From Syntrophopropionicum sp964397525 (GTDB taxonomy: Bacteria > Bacillota > Desulfotomaculia > Desulfotomaculales > Pelotomaculaceae), in contig CAYNIY010000019.1 of NCBI GenBank assembly GCA_964397525.1, positions 1-28,295 on the forward strand: 28,295 nucleotides of DNA, in the 5' to 3' direction. A program made the translations under genes and the position numbers. Below the pieces are notes generated by a model. The model was not told where the DNA came from and did no database searches. It saw nothing but the letters and a program-made list of their open reading frames with translations. Below, one piece after another: positions 7,224 through 15,484 of the stretch (position 1 is the stretch's first letter; each line of letters opens with the position of its first letter).

Positions 7224-8594
7224 GTGAAATTAAATTCTGTTAAAATGTCTCTCATAGCCCTTTTCACCCTCCTGTGCGTGTTTTTTCAGGCGGGTGATGC
7301 AGGCGCTGCTGCTGCCGGTACAATTCGGGCGGCGCTGGTCAGCGATGCTGAATCACTCAGCTTTCAAATCAGCGGAAATTATGAAATAGTTGACCTGGCA
7401 ACGGGCAAAGTGCTGGCCGAGCCGAAAAAAGGTGAAACCTACCAGGTGGAAATTAAAGGCAGCCGGATCACAGTTAAAAGCAGGCAGGACAGTTACGGCT
7501 CTTATAAAGGCCCGGTTGCGGTGCGCGCAGCTGGTACCAGCGCCGCCGTGATCGACGCCAGCGGCATGGTAAAAGACCTGGGTTTAGATAAATTAATGGC
7601 TGTCAACGGCGAGGGCAGGGTATTCTCGCTGCAGGAGACAGAAAGCCCGGCGATTAAGGCAGCGAGCAGGACGATAGAATTCAAGGGCAGCAGCGGCTTA
7701 AACCTCGTTACCCTGAAGAACGGTACCAGCAGCAAAAGGTACCGCGGCGGCCTGGATTTTTGCCTGGAGGAAGGCAAGCTGACCGCGGTTAACGTGCTGA
7801 ATATTGAAGACTACCTGCGGGGCGTTGTCCCCTCCGAAATGCCCAGCGACTGGCCGGCTGAGGCCTTAAAGGCGCAGGCGGTAGCGGCGCGGAACTATGC
7901 CCTGCAGAGTATCGAAACTACGCGCGGAGATACATTTAACGTGTATAATACGATGACGAGCCAGGTTTACGGCGGTTATGACGCCGAGACTGCTGCCGCC
8001 AACAAGGCCGTTGAAGGGACACGCAGCGTTGTGATGCTGTCAGGAGGCAAGACTGTGTCCGCCTTTTTTCACTCCAGCAGCGGCGGCTTCACGGAAAACA
8101 GCGAAGATGTCTGGACCGGCAGGCTGTCCTACATCAGGTCAAAAGAAGACCCCTATGACAAAAACAGCAAGCACTATAACTGGGAGGTCACCTACAGTGC
8201 CGTTCAGTTAAGGGACAAGCTGGCCGCGGCCGGCTACAAATTCAGCAAGGTCACCGACGTCATTGAGGTGGAGCGCACATCATCGGGCGCCAGGGTTATG
8301 GAGCTGGCGGTAAAGGGCGTGGGGGCGGATGGGAAGTCCCTGCGGGTTGAGATTAAGAACGCCGATAAAGTGAGGGCAGCGCTCGGCCTGAAAAGCTCGC
8401 TGTTTAAATTTACAAATAAATATGACCGCAGCAAAAACTTGACCGAGATAAATATCACCGGCAGCGGCTGGGGGCACGGGCTGGGGATGTCCCAGTACGG
8501 AGCCCGCGGCATGGCCCAGGAAGACTTTGATTACAAAGAAATTCTGAAATACTATTATTCCGGCATCAAATTTGCTGAAGACTACGGACGTTAG
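7224..8594 (+). CDS. SpoIID/LytB domain protein
   Basis: Predicted exported peptidoglycan-processing protein of 456 residues with a GTG start preceded by GGAGGT. Residues 1-31 are a signal peptide ending near AGAAAAG. The SpoIID/LytB domain starts around residue 185 and includes the segment DYLRGVVPSEMPSDWPAEAL; Glu205 matches the catalytic Glu of the SpoIID lytic transglycosylase. FFHSSSGGFTEN and the C-terminal GWGHGLGMSQYGARGMA (from 415) are also diagnostic. The cysteines of the zinc site known in C. difficile SpoIID are absent from the FHSSSGG region. In Bacillus, SpoIID degrades septal peptidoglycan during engulfment. Here the neighbours are queuosine and Sec genes, so it may be a general or germination-type paralogue rather than SpoIID itself. 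Confidence 0.88.
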   Translation: MKLNSVKMSLIALFTLLCVFFQAGDAGAAAAGTIRAALVSDAESLSFQISGNYEIVDLATGKVLAEPKKGETYQVEIKGSRITVKSRQDSYGSYKGPVAVRAAGTSAAVIDASGMVKDLGLDKLMAVNGEGRVFSLQETESPAIKAASRTIEFKGSSGLNLVTLKNGTSSKRYRGGLDFCLEEGKLTAVNVLNIEDYLRGVVPSEMPSDWPAEALKAQAVAARNYALQSIETTRGDTFNVYNTMTSQVYGGYDAETAAANKAVEGTRSVVMLSGGKTVSAFFHSSSGGFTENSEDVWTGRLSYIRSKEDPYDKNSKHYNWEVTYSAVQLRDKLAAAGYKFSKVTDVIEVERTSSGARVMELAVKGVGADGKSLRVEIKNADKVRAALGLKSSLFKFTNKYDRSKNLTEINITGSGWGHGLGMSQYGARGMAQEDFDYKEILKYYYSGIKFAEDYGR

Positions 8595-8611
8595 GAGCAC
8601 AGCTGACACAG

Positions 8612-9637
8612 GTGAATATAAATGATTTTGATTATGACCTGCCTGAAGAATTAATTGCCCAGGATCCGCTAAGGGACAGGGATTCTTCCAAGCTGATGGT
8701 AGTCCGGCTGGCCCGGGAAGATTTTGAGCACCGCAGGTTTACAGATCTTTGTGAATACCTGGGGCCGGGGGACATACTCGTGATCAACGATACAAAAGTT
8801 ATCCCTGCCCGTCTGATGGGGATCAAGGAAAACACCGGCGCCTGTATTGAAGTCCTCCTGCTCAGGCAGCTGGATGCCAGGCGCTGGGAAGCCCTGGTCC
8901 GCCCAGGCAAGAGGGTGAAGGCCGGCGCCAGGATAATTTTCAGAGAAGACCTGCTGTCGTGCCGGGTGCTGGGAGAAACCGGTTACGGCGGCCGGATTAT
9001 GGAGATGGATTTCGAGGGCTGCTTTGAAGAAATTTTGGATGAGCTGGGTATGATGCCGCTGCCGCCGTATATCAAAAAGCCCCTGTTGGACAGGAACCGT
9101 TACCAGACTATCTACGCCCGTCTGGCGGGGTCGGCGGCGGCTCCCACGGCCGGGCTTCATTTTTCACAGGAGCTGCTGGCCAGGCTCAGGGAGCAGGGTG
9201 TCAAAGTGGCGCCGGTGCTGCTGCACGTCGGGCTGGGCACCTTCCGGCCGGTAAAAGTGAAGGACATCACCCGGCACGTGATGCATGAAGAATATTACGA
9301 GGTCCCGGAGCAGACCGCGGCGCTGATAGCCACTGCCAGATCCCGCGGCGGCAGGGTCATCGCTGTCGGCACAACGACCACCCGCTGCCTGGAAAGCGCT
9401 GCTGACGAACATGGCCGGGTATGCCCGGGCTCCGGTTGGACCGGAATCTTTATCTATCCCGGTTACAATTTTAAAGTGATCGATGGCATGGTTACCAACT
9501 TTCACCTGCCCAAGTCCACCCTGCTGATGATGGTCTCCGCCCTGGCCGGCCGGGAAAAAATCCTGGCGGCATACAGGGAGGCAGTCGGGAGGCGGTACAG
9601 GTTTTTCAGTTTCGGGGACGCTATGCTGATTATATGA
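8612..9637 (+). CDS. queA: S-adenosylmethionine:tRNA ribosyltransferase-isomerase QueA
   Basis: Transfers and isomerises the ribosyl part of S-adenosylmethionine onto preQ1-modified tRNA, giving epoxyqueuosine, the substrate of QueH. The protein has 341 residues and is full length. Family signatures are the start FDYDLPEELIAQDPLRDRD, DILVINDTKVIPARL, APTAGLHFS and TNFHLPKSTLLMMVSAL. The GTG start is 17 bases after the spoIID stop. The nearest GGAG lies about 14 bases upstream of it, which is long, so initiation may partly depend on coupling. tgt follows after 16 bases. Confidence 0.95.
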   Translation: MNINDFDYDLPEELIAQDPLRDRDSSKLMVVRLAREDFEHRRFTDLCEYLGPGDILVINDTKVIPARLMGIKENTGACIEVLLLRQLDARRWEALVRPGKRVKAGARIIFREDLLSCRVLGETGYGGRIMEMDFEGCFEEILDELGMMPLPPYIKKPLLDRNRYQTIYARLAGSAAAPTAGLHFSQELLARLREQGVKVAPVLLHVGLGTFRPVKVKDITRHVMHEEYYEVPEQTAALIATARSRGGRVIAVGTTTTRCLESAADEHGRVCPGSGWTGIFIYPGYNFKVIDGMVTNFHLPKSTLLMMVSALAGREKILAAYREAVGRRYRFFSFGDAMLII

Positions 9638-9653
9638 GGCACGGAGGATTTAA

Positions 9654-10766
9654 ATGGACGTAAGCTTTACTTTAGTTCATAGTGATAAAAACAGCCGCGC
9701 CCGCCTGGGCCTCCTGCACACGGCTCACGGTACTGTTGAAACACCTGTTTTCATGCCTGTCGGCACACAGGCCACGGTGAAGACGATGACCCCGGAAGAA
9801 GTCTACAGTGCGGGCGGCAGGATAATCCTAAGCAACACCTACCACCTTTACCTGCGGCCGGGCCATAGTCTGATCCGCGATGCCGGGGGGCTGCACCGCT
9901 TCATGAACTGGAACGGCCCGATCCTGACCGACAGCGGCGGTTTTCAGGTCTTCAGCCTGGGCCCGCTGCGCCGGATTACTGAAGAGGGAGTTGTTTTTCG
10001 CTCGCATATTGACGGCTCAGAGCATTTTTTCAGCCCGGAAGTAGCAATGGAGGTGCAGTCCGATCTTGGGTCAGACATCGCGATGGCTTTTGATGAATGC
10101 GCGCCCTACCCAAGCAGCCGGGAGTACACCCTGGAGGCCCTGGACCGGACAACCAGATGGGCTGTAAGATGCCTGGCGGTTCCCCGGCGAGAAGGGCAGG
10201 GGGTCTTCGGCATCGTCCAGGGAGGCATGTTCCCCGATCTGCGCGCCAGGAGCGCACGCGAGCTGATAGACCTCAATTTCCCCGGTTACGCCATCGGCGG
10301 TTTGAGTGTGGGCGAGCCAAAAGAACTGATGTATGAAATACTCGACCATACCGTACCGTTCCTGCCGCAGGAGAAACCCCGCTACCTGATGGGCGTGGGC
10401 TCTCCCGACTGCCTGGTGGAGGGCGTCGCGAGGGGTATTGATATGTTCGACTGTGTGCTGCCCACCCGAATTGCCCGCAATGGTTCCGTATTGACCAGGC
10501 GGGGCAAGCTGGTTGTGCGGAACGCTGAATACGCCCATGACTTTGCACCGCTTGAACCTGACTGTGACTGCTATGCCTGCCGCAACTACACCCGCGCTTA
10601 TATCAGGCATTTAATCAAGGCCGGTGAGGTGCTGGGCATCCGCCTGACCACTATCCACAACCTGCACTTTATATTTAATTTGATGACGGATATCAAAGAG
10701 GCCATCCGCAGCGGAAGGATGATGGAATTCAGAGAGCAATTTCTCAGGATATATCAGGATGCCTAA
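9654..10766 (+). CDS. tgt: tRNA-guanine transglycosylase
   Basis: Exchanges guanine 34 for preQ1 in tRNAs with GUN anticodons, the step before QueA. The protein has 370 residues, the standard bacterial length. Visible signatures are ILSNTYHLYLRPG, the active-site segment LTDSGGFQVFSLG, GGLSVGEP, DCVLPTRIARNG and the zinc site CDCYACRNYTRAYIRHL with a downstream His. The ATG is preceded by GGAGG. Together with queA and queH it covers the insertion and finishing steps of queuosine synthesis; no preQ1 synthesis genes (queC, queD, queE, queF) lie in this window. Confidence 0.96.
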   Translation: MDVSFTLVHSDKNSRARLGLLHTAHGTVETPVFMPVGTQATVKTMTPEEVYSAGGRIILSNTYHLYLRPGHSLIRDAGGLHRFMNWNGPILTDSGGFQVFSLGPLRRITEEGVVFRSHIDGSEHFFSPEVAMEVQSDLGSDIAMAFDECAPYPSSREYTLEALDRTTRWAVRCLAVPRREGQGVFGIVQGGMFPDLRARSARELIDLNFPGYAIGGLSVGEPKELMYEILDHTVPFLPQEKPRYLMGVGSPDCLVEGVARGIDMFDCVLPTRIARNGSVLTRRGKLVVRNAEYAHDFAPLEPDCDCYACRNYTRAYIRHLIKAGEVLGIRLTTIHNLHFIFNLMTDIKEAIRSGRMMEFREQFLRIYQDA

Positions 10767-10844
10767 TATCTGATAAAATTCCCCTGAAAAAAAGGATTTC
10801 ACAGCGCCCAAGAAGAAATAAAAAAAAAGAAAGGAGGCCTGATA

Positions 10845-11141
10845 GTGGCAAATAATTCCCAATTAATATCCCTGCTGTATATAGTCGGCCTTTTTGCCAT
10901 ACTGTATTTCCTGATGATCCGGCCACAGCAGCAGCGGCAGAAAAAACACCAGGAAATGATCAACAGTATCAGAACAAACGACAAAGTGATTACCATCGGC
11001 GGGATCTACGGCACCATAGAAAATATAAAAGATAATTCCATTATCCTGGAGGTCGCCGAGAATGTCCGGATGGAGTTCCTGAAGACCGCTATCTCCCAGG
11101 TTATAAACCAGGCAGAAGCAGTAGATAAGGGTACACCGTAA
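10845..11141 (+). CDS. yajC: Preprotein translocase accessory subunit YajC
   Basis: Small membrane protein of 98 residues that associates with SecDF and SecYEG. One membrane segment at about 6-25 (ISLLYIVGLFAILYFLMIRP) is followed by the family motif RPQQQRQKKHQEM and by the soluble domain with NDKVITIGGIYGTIENI. The GTG start has AAGGAGG nine bases upstream. Its position after tgt and upstream of secD is the classic arrangement. A terminator follows at once, so secDF expression relies on another promoter or on readthrough. Confidence 0.94.
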   Translation: MANNSQLISLLYIVGLFAILYFLMIRPQQQRQKKHQEMINSIRTNDKVITIGGIYGTIENIKDNSIILEVAENVRMEFLKTAISQVINQAEAVDKGTP

Positions 11142-11147
11142 AAAAAG

Positions 11148-11173
11148 GAGTAGACCGGCAGTCTACTCTTTTT
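11148..11173 (+). terminator. Terminator after yajC
   Basis: Perfect 8-bp stem gagtagac (11148-11155) with gtctactc (11161-11168), loop cggca, flanked by an A run upstream and a T run downstream. It closes the spoIID-queA-tgt-yajC unit. Confidence 0.85.
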
Positions 11174-11196
11174 CCTGAATAAATGAACCTCATTAT

Positions 11197-11225
11197 TTGA
11201 GATATTTATTCCGATATTATATTAT
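11197..11225 (+). promoter_or_regulatory. Candidate SigA-type promoter for the HD gene and secDF
   Basis: TTGAGA at 11197-11202 and TATTAT at 11220-11225 with a 17-base spacer, just after the yajC terminator. TATAAA at 11223-11228 is an alternative -10. The leader of about 55 bases that follows has no structure I recognise. Confidence 0.45.
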
Positions 11226-11285
11226 AAAATTAAAGGTATGCCCGGGGAGGGTATCAAAATCCCTGGTAGGGGGTTGTAACCGGTT

Positions 11286-11945
11286 ATGGTAACCCTGGAA
11301 GATATGAAAAAAGACCCTGTGATCGATGCATTTATCCGCAAAGGGAATAAATATCTGGGTGTAATGGGGTTTACAGAACACAGCTACCGCCATGTAAGCC
11401 TTGTTTCCAGTATTGCCAAAAACGTCATGGAGCGGCTGGGATACTCAGAGCGACAGGCAGAACTGGCCGCCATTGCGGGGTACATACATGACATCGGAAA
11501 CGTGGTCAGCCGCAACGACCACGGCATCTCCGGGGCGGTCATGGCCTACCCGATCCTGATGCAGATGGGGATGCACCCCGATGAAATAGCTACTGTGATT
11601 TCCGCGATAGCCAATCACGAGGAGCAGTACGGCCATGCTGTAAACAGTGTGGCAGCAGCCCTGATCATAGGCGACAAGTCTGATGTGCACCGGTCCAGGG
11701 TCCGCAACCCTGATTTTGCGACTTTTGACATTCACGACCGGGTCAATTATGCTGTTGAACACTCTTTTCTCTGGGTCGCCGACGATAAGCGCACCATCAC
11801 GATGGAATTGACAATTGACATTGATATCTGCCCGGTGATGGAATACTTTGAAATATTCTTAAGCCGCATGATCATGTGCCGGCGGGCGTCAACCTTTTTA
11901 AAATGTAAATTTGAACTGGTGATCAACGGCGCCAAGTTATTATAG
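11286..11945 (+). CDS. HD-domain phosphohydrolase-like protein
   Basis: Protein of 219 residues with the metal-binding pattern of the HD superfamily: HSYRH near residue 37, AGYIHDIGN near 65, NHEEQYG near 111 and DKSDVHRSRVR near 130. The substrate is unknown; HD proteins hydrolyse nucleotides, cyclic dinucleotides or other phosphate esters. The ATG at 11286 has an AGGGGG site about 12 bases upstream, a long spacing. It sits between yajC and secD and ends 33 bases before secD, so it is probably co-transcribed with secDF. I recall this arrangement in related Clostridia, but no role in secretion is known to me. Confidence 0.8.
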   Translation: MVTLEDMKKDPVIDAFIRKGNKYLGVMGFTEHSYRHVSLVSSIAKNVMERLGYSERQAELAAIAGYIHDIGNVVSRNDHGISGAVMAYPILMQMGMHPDEIATVISAIANHEEQYGHAVNSVAAALIIGDKSDVHRSRVRNPDFATFDIHDRVNYAVEHSFLWVADDKRTITMELTIDIDICPVMEYFEIFLSRMIMCRRASTFLKCKFELVINGAKLL

Positions 11946-11978
11946 TTTAAGTTTTTGAATTATGGAGGTTGGAACTAA

Positions 11979-13211
11979 ATGAAGTGGGATAAGATCCTGA
12001 AACTGGCTGGCATTGTACTGGTCGTGGCGATCGTATCTGTCCTGGCCATCCGGCCGTTAATTCCGGGAGTCAGCTGGATTCCATTTACAAATTTAATCAA
12101 GCAGGGATTGGACTTAAAAGGCGGCGTCTACGTGGTGCTTGAGGCCGTAGATACCCCAGAAGCGCCGGTCACGGAAGAAAGGGTAAAGCAGGCGATGGCC
12201 ATTATCGAAAACAGGGTCAACGCTTTCGGTGTCGCCGAGCCAATCATCCAGCTGCAGGGTACAAGGCGGATCATCGTTGAGCTGGCTGGTGTGAGCGATC
12301 CGGATGAGGCAGTACGTAATCTGATCAAGACAGCCTACCTGGAATTCAAGACGGAAGACGGCAAAACAGTCCTGACCGGCCGCCAGCTGAAAACTGCCCA
12401 GGAGGGCACGGGCCCGGGCGGCCAGCCGGAGGTCAACCTGGAGTTTGAGCCGGACGGCGCCAAGATATTCGCTGATGTCACCGCGGCAAACGTCGGCAAA
12501 AAGATTATCATTTTGTTGGATGGAGTGGTGGTACAGTCGCCCACAGTGCGTGAAGCCATACCGAGCGGCAAGGCGCAGATCTCACCCTATGAGTCGCTGG
12601 AAGAGGCCCATAACATTGCCATCCTGCTGCGTTCCGGCGCACTGCCGGTAAAAGTGGACGTAATGGAAAAAAGGACGGTGGGACCATCCCTCGGCGCTGA
12701 TTCGCTGCACAAATCTGTAGCCGCCGGGCTGGCTGGTATTGGTATCATATTTTTATTCATGATCGGGTATTACCGTTTACCCGGCCTGGTGGCCAACCTG
12801 GCCCTGATCATTTACACCCTGATAGTCTTACTGATATTTGCTGCGCTGCATGTGACTATGACCCTGCCCGGTGTGGCGGGCTTCCTCTTGTCTATGGGCA
12901 TGGCCGTGGATACCAACATCATCATTTTTGAACGGCTGAAGGAGGAACTGTGGGCCGGGAAGACGCTCCGGTCAGCCATTGACGCCGGGTTTAAGCGGGC
13001 CTTTGTGGCAGTCCTGGATTCGCACATAACCACACTGATTGCTGGTATGATACTGTACTATTTCGGCACCGGGGCGATTAAGGGCTTCGGCATCACGCTT
13101 TCCATCGGTGTTATTGCCAGCTTGTTCACGGCTGTGGCCATGACTAGGTGGATCCTGCAGCTGGTCGCCGGCAGCAAATCGGCGTGGGACCTCAGGCTTT
13201 ACGGGAAATAG
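11979..13211 (+). CDS. secD: Protein translocase subunit SecD
   Basis: Membrane subunit that uses the ion gradient to help pull proteins out of the Sec channel. The protein has 410 residues, typical of the short Gram-positive form. A first membrane segment (about 8-26) is followed by the P1 region with GLDLKGGVYVVLEA and NRVNAFGVAEP, and by the P4-type segment GPSLGADSLHKSVAAG. The remaining membrane segments include SMGMAVDTNIIIFERLKEEL and AFVAVLDSHITTLIAGM, conserved in the family. A good GGAGGT site precedes the ATG. secF follows 14 bases later. Confidence 0.96.
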   Translation: MKWDKILKLAGIVLVVAIVSVLAIRPLIPGVSWIPFTNLIKQGLDLKGGVYVVLEAVDTPEAPVTEERVKQAMAIIENRVNAFGVAEPIIQLQGTRRIIVELAGVSDPDEAVRNLIKTAYLEFKTEDGKTVLTGRQLKTAQEGTGPGGQPEVNLEFEPDGAKIFADVTAANVGKKIIILLDGVVVQSPTVREAIPSGKAQISPYESLEEAHNIAILLRSGALPVKVDVMEKRTVGPSLGADSLHKSVAAGLAGIGIIFLFMIGYYRLPGLVANLALIIYTLIVLLIFAALHVTMTLPGVAGFLLSMGMAVDTNIIIFERLKEELWAGKTLRSAIDAGFKRAFVAVLDSHITTLIAGMILYYFGTGAIKGFGITLSIGVIASLFTAVAMTRWILQLVAGSKSAWDLRLYGK

Positions 13212-13225
13212 GGGGTAAAAAAATA

Positions 13226-14134
13226 ATGAACTTTAGAGAAAGTATGCCGTTTCACTTTGTAAAACTGCGTAAAATATGGTATGCCATATCAATACTGATT
13301 ATCATTCCGGGTATAATTTCCCTTTTCTCGCAGGGCTTAAACCTGGGCATTGACTTTACTGGCGGCAGCCTGCTGGATCTCAAATTCAGCAGTCCGGCCA
13401 CAACAGAGCAGGTCAGAGGAGTGCTGGATGAATTTGGCCTGGAGGGGGCGACAATTCAGCAGAGCGCTGAAGACAGTTTTCTGATCAGGACAAGAGAACT
13501 GACTGAAGAAGAGAGCTCCGGCGTGCTCAGCGAATTCAATAGTAAACTTAGCGAAGTGACCGTACAGCGTGACGAAAGGGTTGGGCCGGTAATGGGCAAA
13601 GAACTGATCTTTAAGGCTTTTCAGGCCCTGGCCCTGGCTTCCGTGCTGATCGTCATTTATGTTGCCTATCGCTTTGAATTCAAGCAGGGCATCGCAGCCA
13701 TTCTGGCCGTGCTGCACGATGTATTTCTGGTGGTAGGTGTGTTTTCCATCTTCCAACTCGAGGTGGACAGCTCTTTCGTTGCCGCTGTCCTGACCATAGT
13801 CGGTTTTTCCCTGATGGATACGATCATCATTTTTGACCGGATCCGTGAAAACAGCCTCTTAAAGAAGAAGGGCGAGCTTTTGGAAGATATCATCAACAGG
13901 AGCCTGTGGCAGACCATGTCCCGCTCGATCAACACAACCATGATGGTGTTGGTCGTACTGTTTGCGCTTCTCCTGTTTGGCGGCGCGACCATGCGCAACA
14001 TGGTCCTGGCCCTGCTGATCGGGATCACAACCGGTGCTTATTCCTCCATCTGTGTCGCCACCCCGCTGTGGTTCGACATCAGGCGTTTGGATGGGAAGAG
14101 CGGGTCCAAGTCAGCCAAACCAGCCAAAGCATAA
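13226..14134 (+). CDS. secF: Protein translocase subunit SecF
   Basis: Partner of SecD in the proton-driven export complex. The start is the ATG at 13226, preceded by GGGGG; the open frame extends back to 13148 inside secD, but that part is not needed. The protein has 302 residues. A first membrane segment at about 17-35 is followed by the characteristic GLNLGIDFTGGSLLDLKF and VGPVMGKELIFKA. Five further membrane segments include GFSLMDTIIIFDRIREN and the conserved SINTTMMVLVVL. No clear terminator follows; the downstream spacer holds repeat elements instead. Confidence 0.96.
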   Translation: MNFRESMPFHFVKLRKIWYAISILIIIPGIISLFSQGLNLGIDFTGGSLLDLKFSSPATTEQVRGVLDEFGLEGATIQQSAEDSFLIRTRELTEEESSGVLSEFNSKLSEVTVQRDERVGPVMGKELIFKAFQALALASVLIVIYVAYRFEFKQGIAAILAVLHDVFLVVGVFSIFQLEVDSSFVAAVLTIVGFSLMDTIIIFDRIRENSLLKKKGELLEDIINRSLWQTMSRSINTTMMVLVVLFALLLFGGATMRNMVLALLIGITTGAYSSICVATPLWFDIRRLDGKSGSKSAKPAKA

Positions 14135-14150
14135 TATACCGGGCATAATT

Positions 14151-14215
14151 GGGGACATTCCTCCGAAGGAGGTGTGTCCCCTTTCCACTGTCTGGTAAGA
14201 TTTAACGACAACAGC
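14151..14215 (-). repeat. Hairpin repeat family A, copy 1
   Basis: A 65-base element read on the minus strand as gctgttgtcgtt, ten variable bases, agacagtggaa, and a palindromic end from ggggacacacctcc to tgtcccc. The end folds as GGGGACA with TGTCCCC, and CCTCC with GGAGG. It is nearly identical, apart from the ten variable bases and one substitution, to 23561-23625 on the plus strand. It starts 17 bases after the secF stop and may also act as a transcription end. Confidence 0.8.
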
Positions 14216-14249
14216 ATCATTATTAACAACCAGCTCATACCATAACGCT

Positions 14250-14296
14250 GTAGGGCGGGCTTTAGCCCGCCAAAGTGCGGCTGAAGCCGCACCTAC
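14250..14296. repeat. REP pair (BIME-like), two GTAG hairpins in inverted orientation
   Basis: GTAG at 14250-14253 is followed by hairpin ggcgggct/agcccgcc (14254-14271). After AAA comes hairpin gtgcggct/agccgcac (14275-14292) and then CTAC (14293-14296), the inverted GTAG. Two inverted REPs form the BIME structure described for RAYT-associated repeats. The right unit resembles the single copy in the rRNA spacer at 1146-1167. The surrounding 345-base spacer (14135-14479) holds only this, repeat family A and the promoter below. Confidence 0.7.
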
Positions 14297-14414
14297 AAGC
14301 AGTGTGACCCATTCATTTAAGTGAAAGATCTTCAATGGCGTATGGAAAATTACCGCCTTGTTTTCTGAATGATATAACTTGTGAACTATCACCCGGTGAT
14401 AATTTCAGTATCAG

Positions 14415-14443
14415 TTGACAGGTTATGGTTTATATTAGATAAT
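14415..14443 (+). promoter_or_regulatory. SigA-type promoter for the universal stress protein gene
   Basis: TTGACA at 14415-14420 is a perfect -35 element and GATAAT at 14438-14443 a near-perfect -10, with an exact 17-base spacer. The predicted start of transcription lies about 30 bases before the ATG of the downstream gene. Confidence 0.8.
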
Positions 14444-14479
14444 TTTCATAATGACCGAACTGAACAGGAGGGTGTCAAT

Positions 14480-14920
14480 ATGGATTATAAAATCCTTGTA
14501 GCTTCCGATGGATCGGACAACGCCTTCAGGGCTGCGGAATTTGCAGCGGATCTGGCTGCGGCTGCTGCCGCTGCCAGGATAACCGTTATGGTGGTCAATG
14601 ATATATTGGAGAAAATGAAATATTACTCACCCCTGCGCTCGCCGGTAGTGCTCGAAGAAGTGGATGTGTTTTTTAAGGAAAAAACGCAGGAAGCTCTGGA
14701 TAGAACATTGGAGGTTTTGGAAAAGCGCGGCATCAAGGCAGAAGGGGTATCCAAGATGGGAAATCCGGCCCAGGAGGTCGTGGATTATGCCCGTGAGGGG
14801 AAATTCAGACAAATAGTGATCGGCAGCAGGGGCATGGGCAGCCTTAAGGGCATAGTCCTGGGCAGTGTCAGTTCCAAGGTGATCCAGCTGGCTGACTGTC
14901 CGGTAACGGTTGTGAAATAA
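14480..14920 (+). CDS. Universal stress protein (UspA family)
   Basis: Single-domain Usp of 146 residues. The start is the ATG at 14480 (MDYKILVASDGSDNAFRAAEFA) with GGAGGG upstream; a longer frame back to 14381 includes promoter sequence and is rejected. The nucleotide-binding loop GSRGMGSLKGIVLGSVSSKV near the end fits the ATP-binding G-2x-G-9x-G-S pattern. The conserved Asp in VASDGS and the final CPVTVVK are also present. Usp proteins help cells survive starvation and other stress by mechanisms that are poorly defined. It has its own strong promoter and converges with the next gene, with only 11 bases between the stop codons. Confidence 0.9.
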   Translation: MDYKILVASDGSDNAFRAAEFAADLAAAAAAARITVMVVNDILEKMKYYSPLRSPVVLEEVDVFFKEKTQEALDRTLEVLEKRGIKAEGVSKMGNPAQEVVDYAREGKFRQIVIGSRGMGSLKGIVLGSVSSKVIQLADCPVTVVK

Positions 14921-14931
14921 GGGCAACGATA

Positions 14932-15411
14932 TCAGTGGAGCGATTTTTTGACGTCGCTGGGACGGCTGGATTCCAGGAGTTCCTTTAGCTCCTGGTGCTG
15001 TTCTTCATTGAGCAAATCTTTAATAGCCAGTGAGCCCTCTGCTACTTTTTCACTGATGTAGATGGGCGCTGCGGTGCGCAATGCCAGGGCGATGGCGTCG
15101 CTGGGCCGGGAGTCAACAACCAGTTCCTTGTCCTGGTGCCACAGGTGCAGTTCCGCAAAATAGGTGCCGTCCCTGACATCGCTGATCAGGACCATACTCA
15201 ATTTGGCTTCCAGCAGGCTGCAGATATTTTTTAAAAGGTCATGGGTAAGCGGCCGCTCAAGGTCGAGGCCCTGCAGCGCAATACCGATGGCGTGTGCTTC
15301 AAAAGGGCCGACCCAGATGGGCAGTGCTTTCATCTCTTTTTCATCGATGAGCAGGATTACAGGATTCATCAGGATATCGTACGCAATTTCTTTTACCTTA
15401 ACGGGGATCAT
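14932..15411 (-). CDS. Bifunctional nuclease family protein (DUF151/BFN)
   Basis: Protein of 159 residues on the minus strand. The start is the ATG at 15409-15411 (MIPVKVKEIAYD), preceded by AGGTGAGG; in-frame ATGs at 15432 and 15444 have no such site. Family signatures are ALPIWVGPFEAHAIGIALQG, RPLTHDLLKN and VDSRPSDAIALALRTAAPIYISEKVAE. BFN proteins have been reported to act on both RNA and DNA in plants; the function in bacteria is not settled, though the structure of a Thermotoga member is known. The C-terminal tail (LNEEQHQELKELLESSRP) is predicted helical. Confidence 0.88.
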   Translation of the reverse strand: MIPVKVKEIAYDILMNPVILLIDEKEMKALPIWVGPFEAHAIGIALQGLDLERPLTHDLLKNICSLLEAKLSMVLISDVRDGTYFAELHLWHQDKELVVDSRPSDAIALALRTAAPIYISEKVAEGSLAIKDLLNEEQHQELKELLESSRPSDVKKSLH

Positions 15412-15484
15412 TTTAGCCTCACCTTCTGACATTATTGTCGGCAATAAGAAGTGAACTCAAAGGATTTAGCAAGAGGTGTAAATT

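Noticed and set aside
10071..10610. 179-residue minus-strand frame over tgt
   Set aside because: It is antisense to conserved tgt motifs including the zinc site, with no supporting start signal or family match.
13148..13225. Upstream start for secF inside secD
   Set aside because: The ATG at 13226 has a GGGGG site and begins with the normal SecF N-terminus.
14916..14935. Terminator sought between the convergent usp and DUF151 genes
   Set aside because: Only 11 bases separate the two stop codons and no hairpin with a T run is visible.
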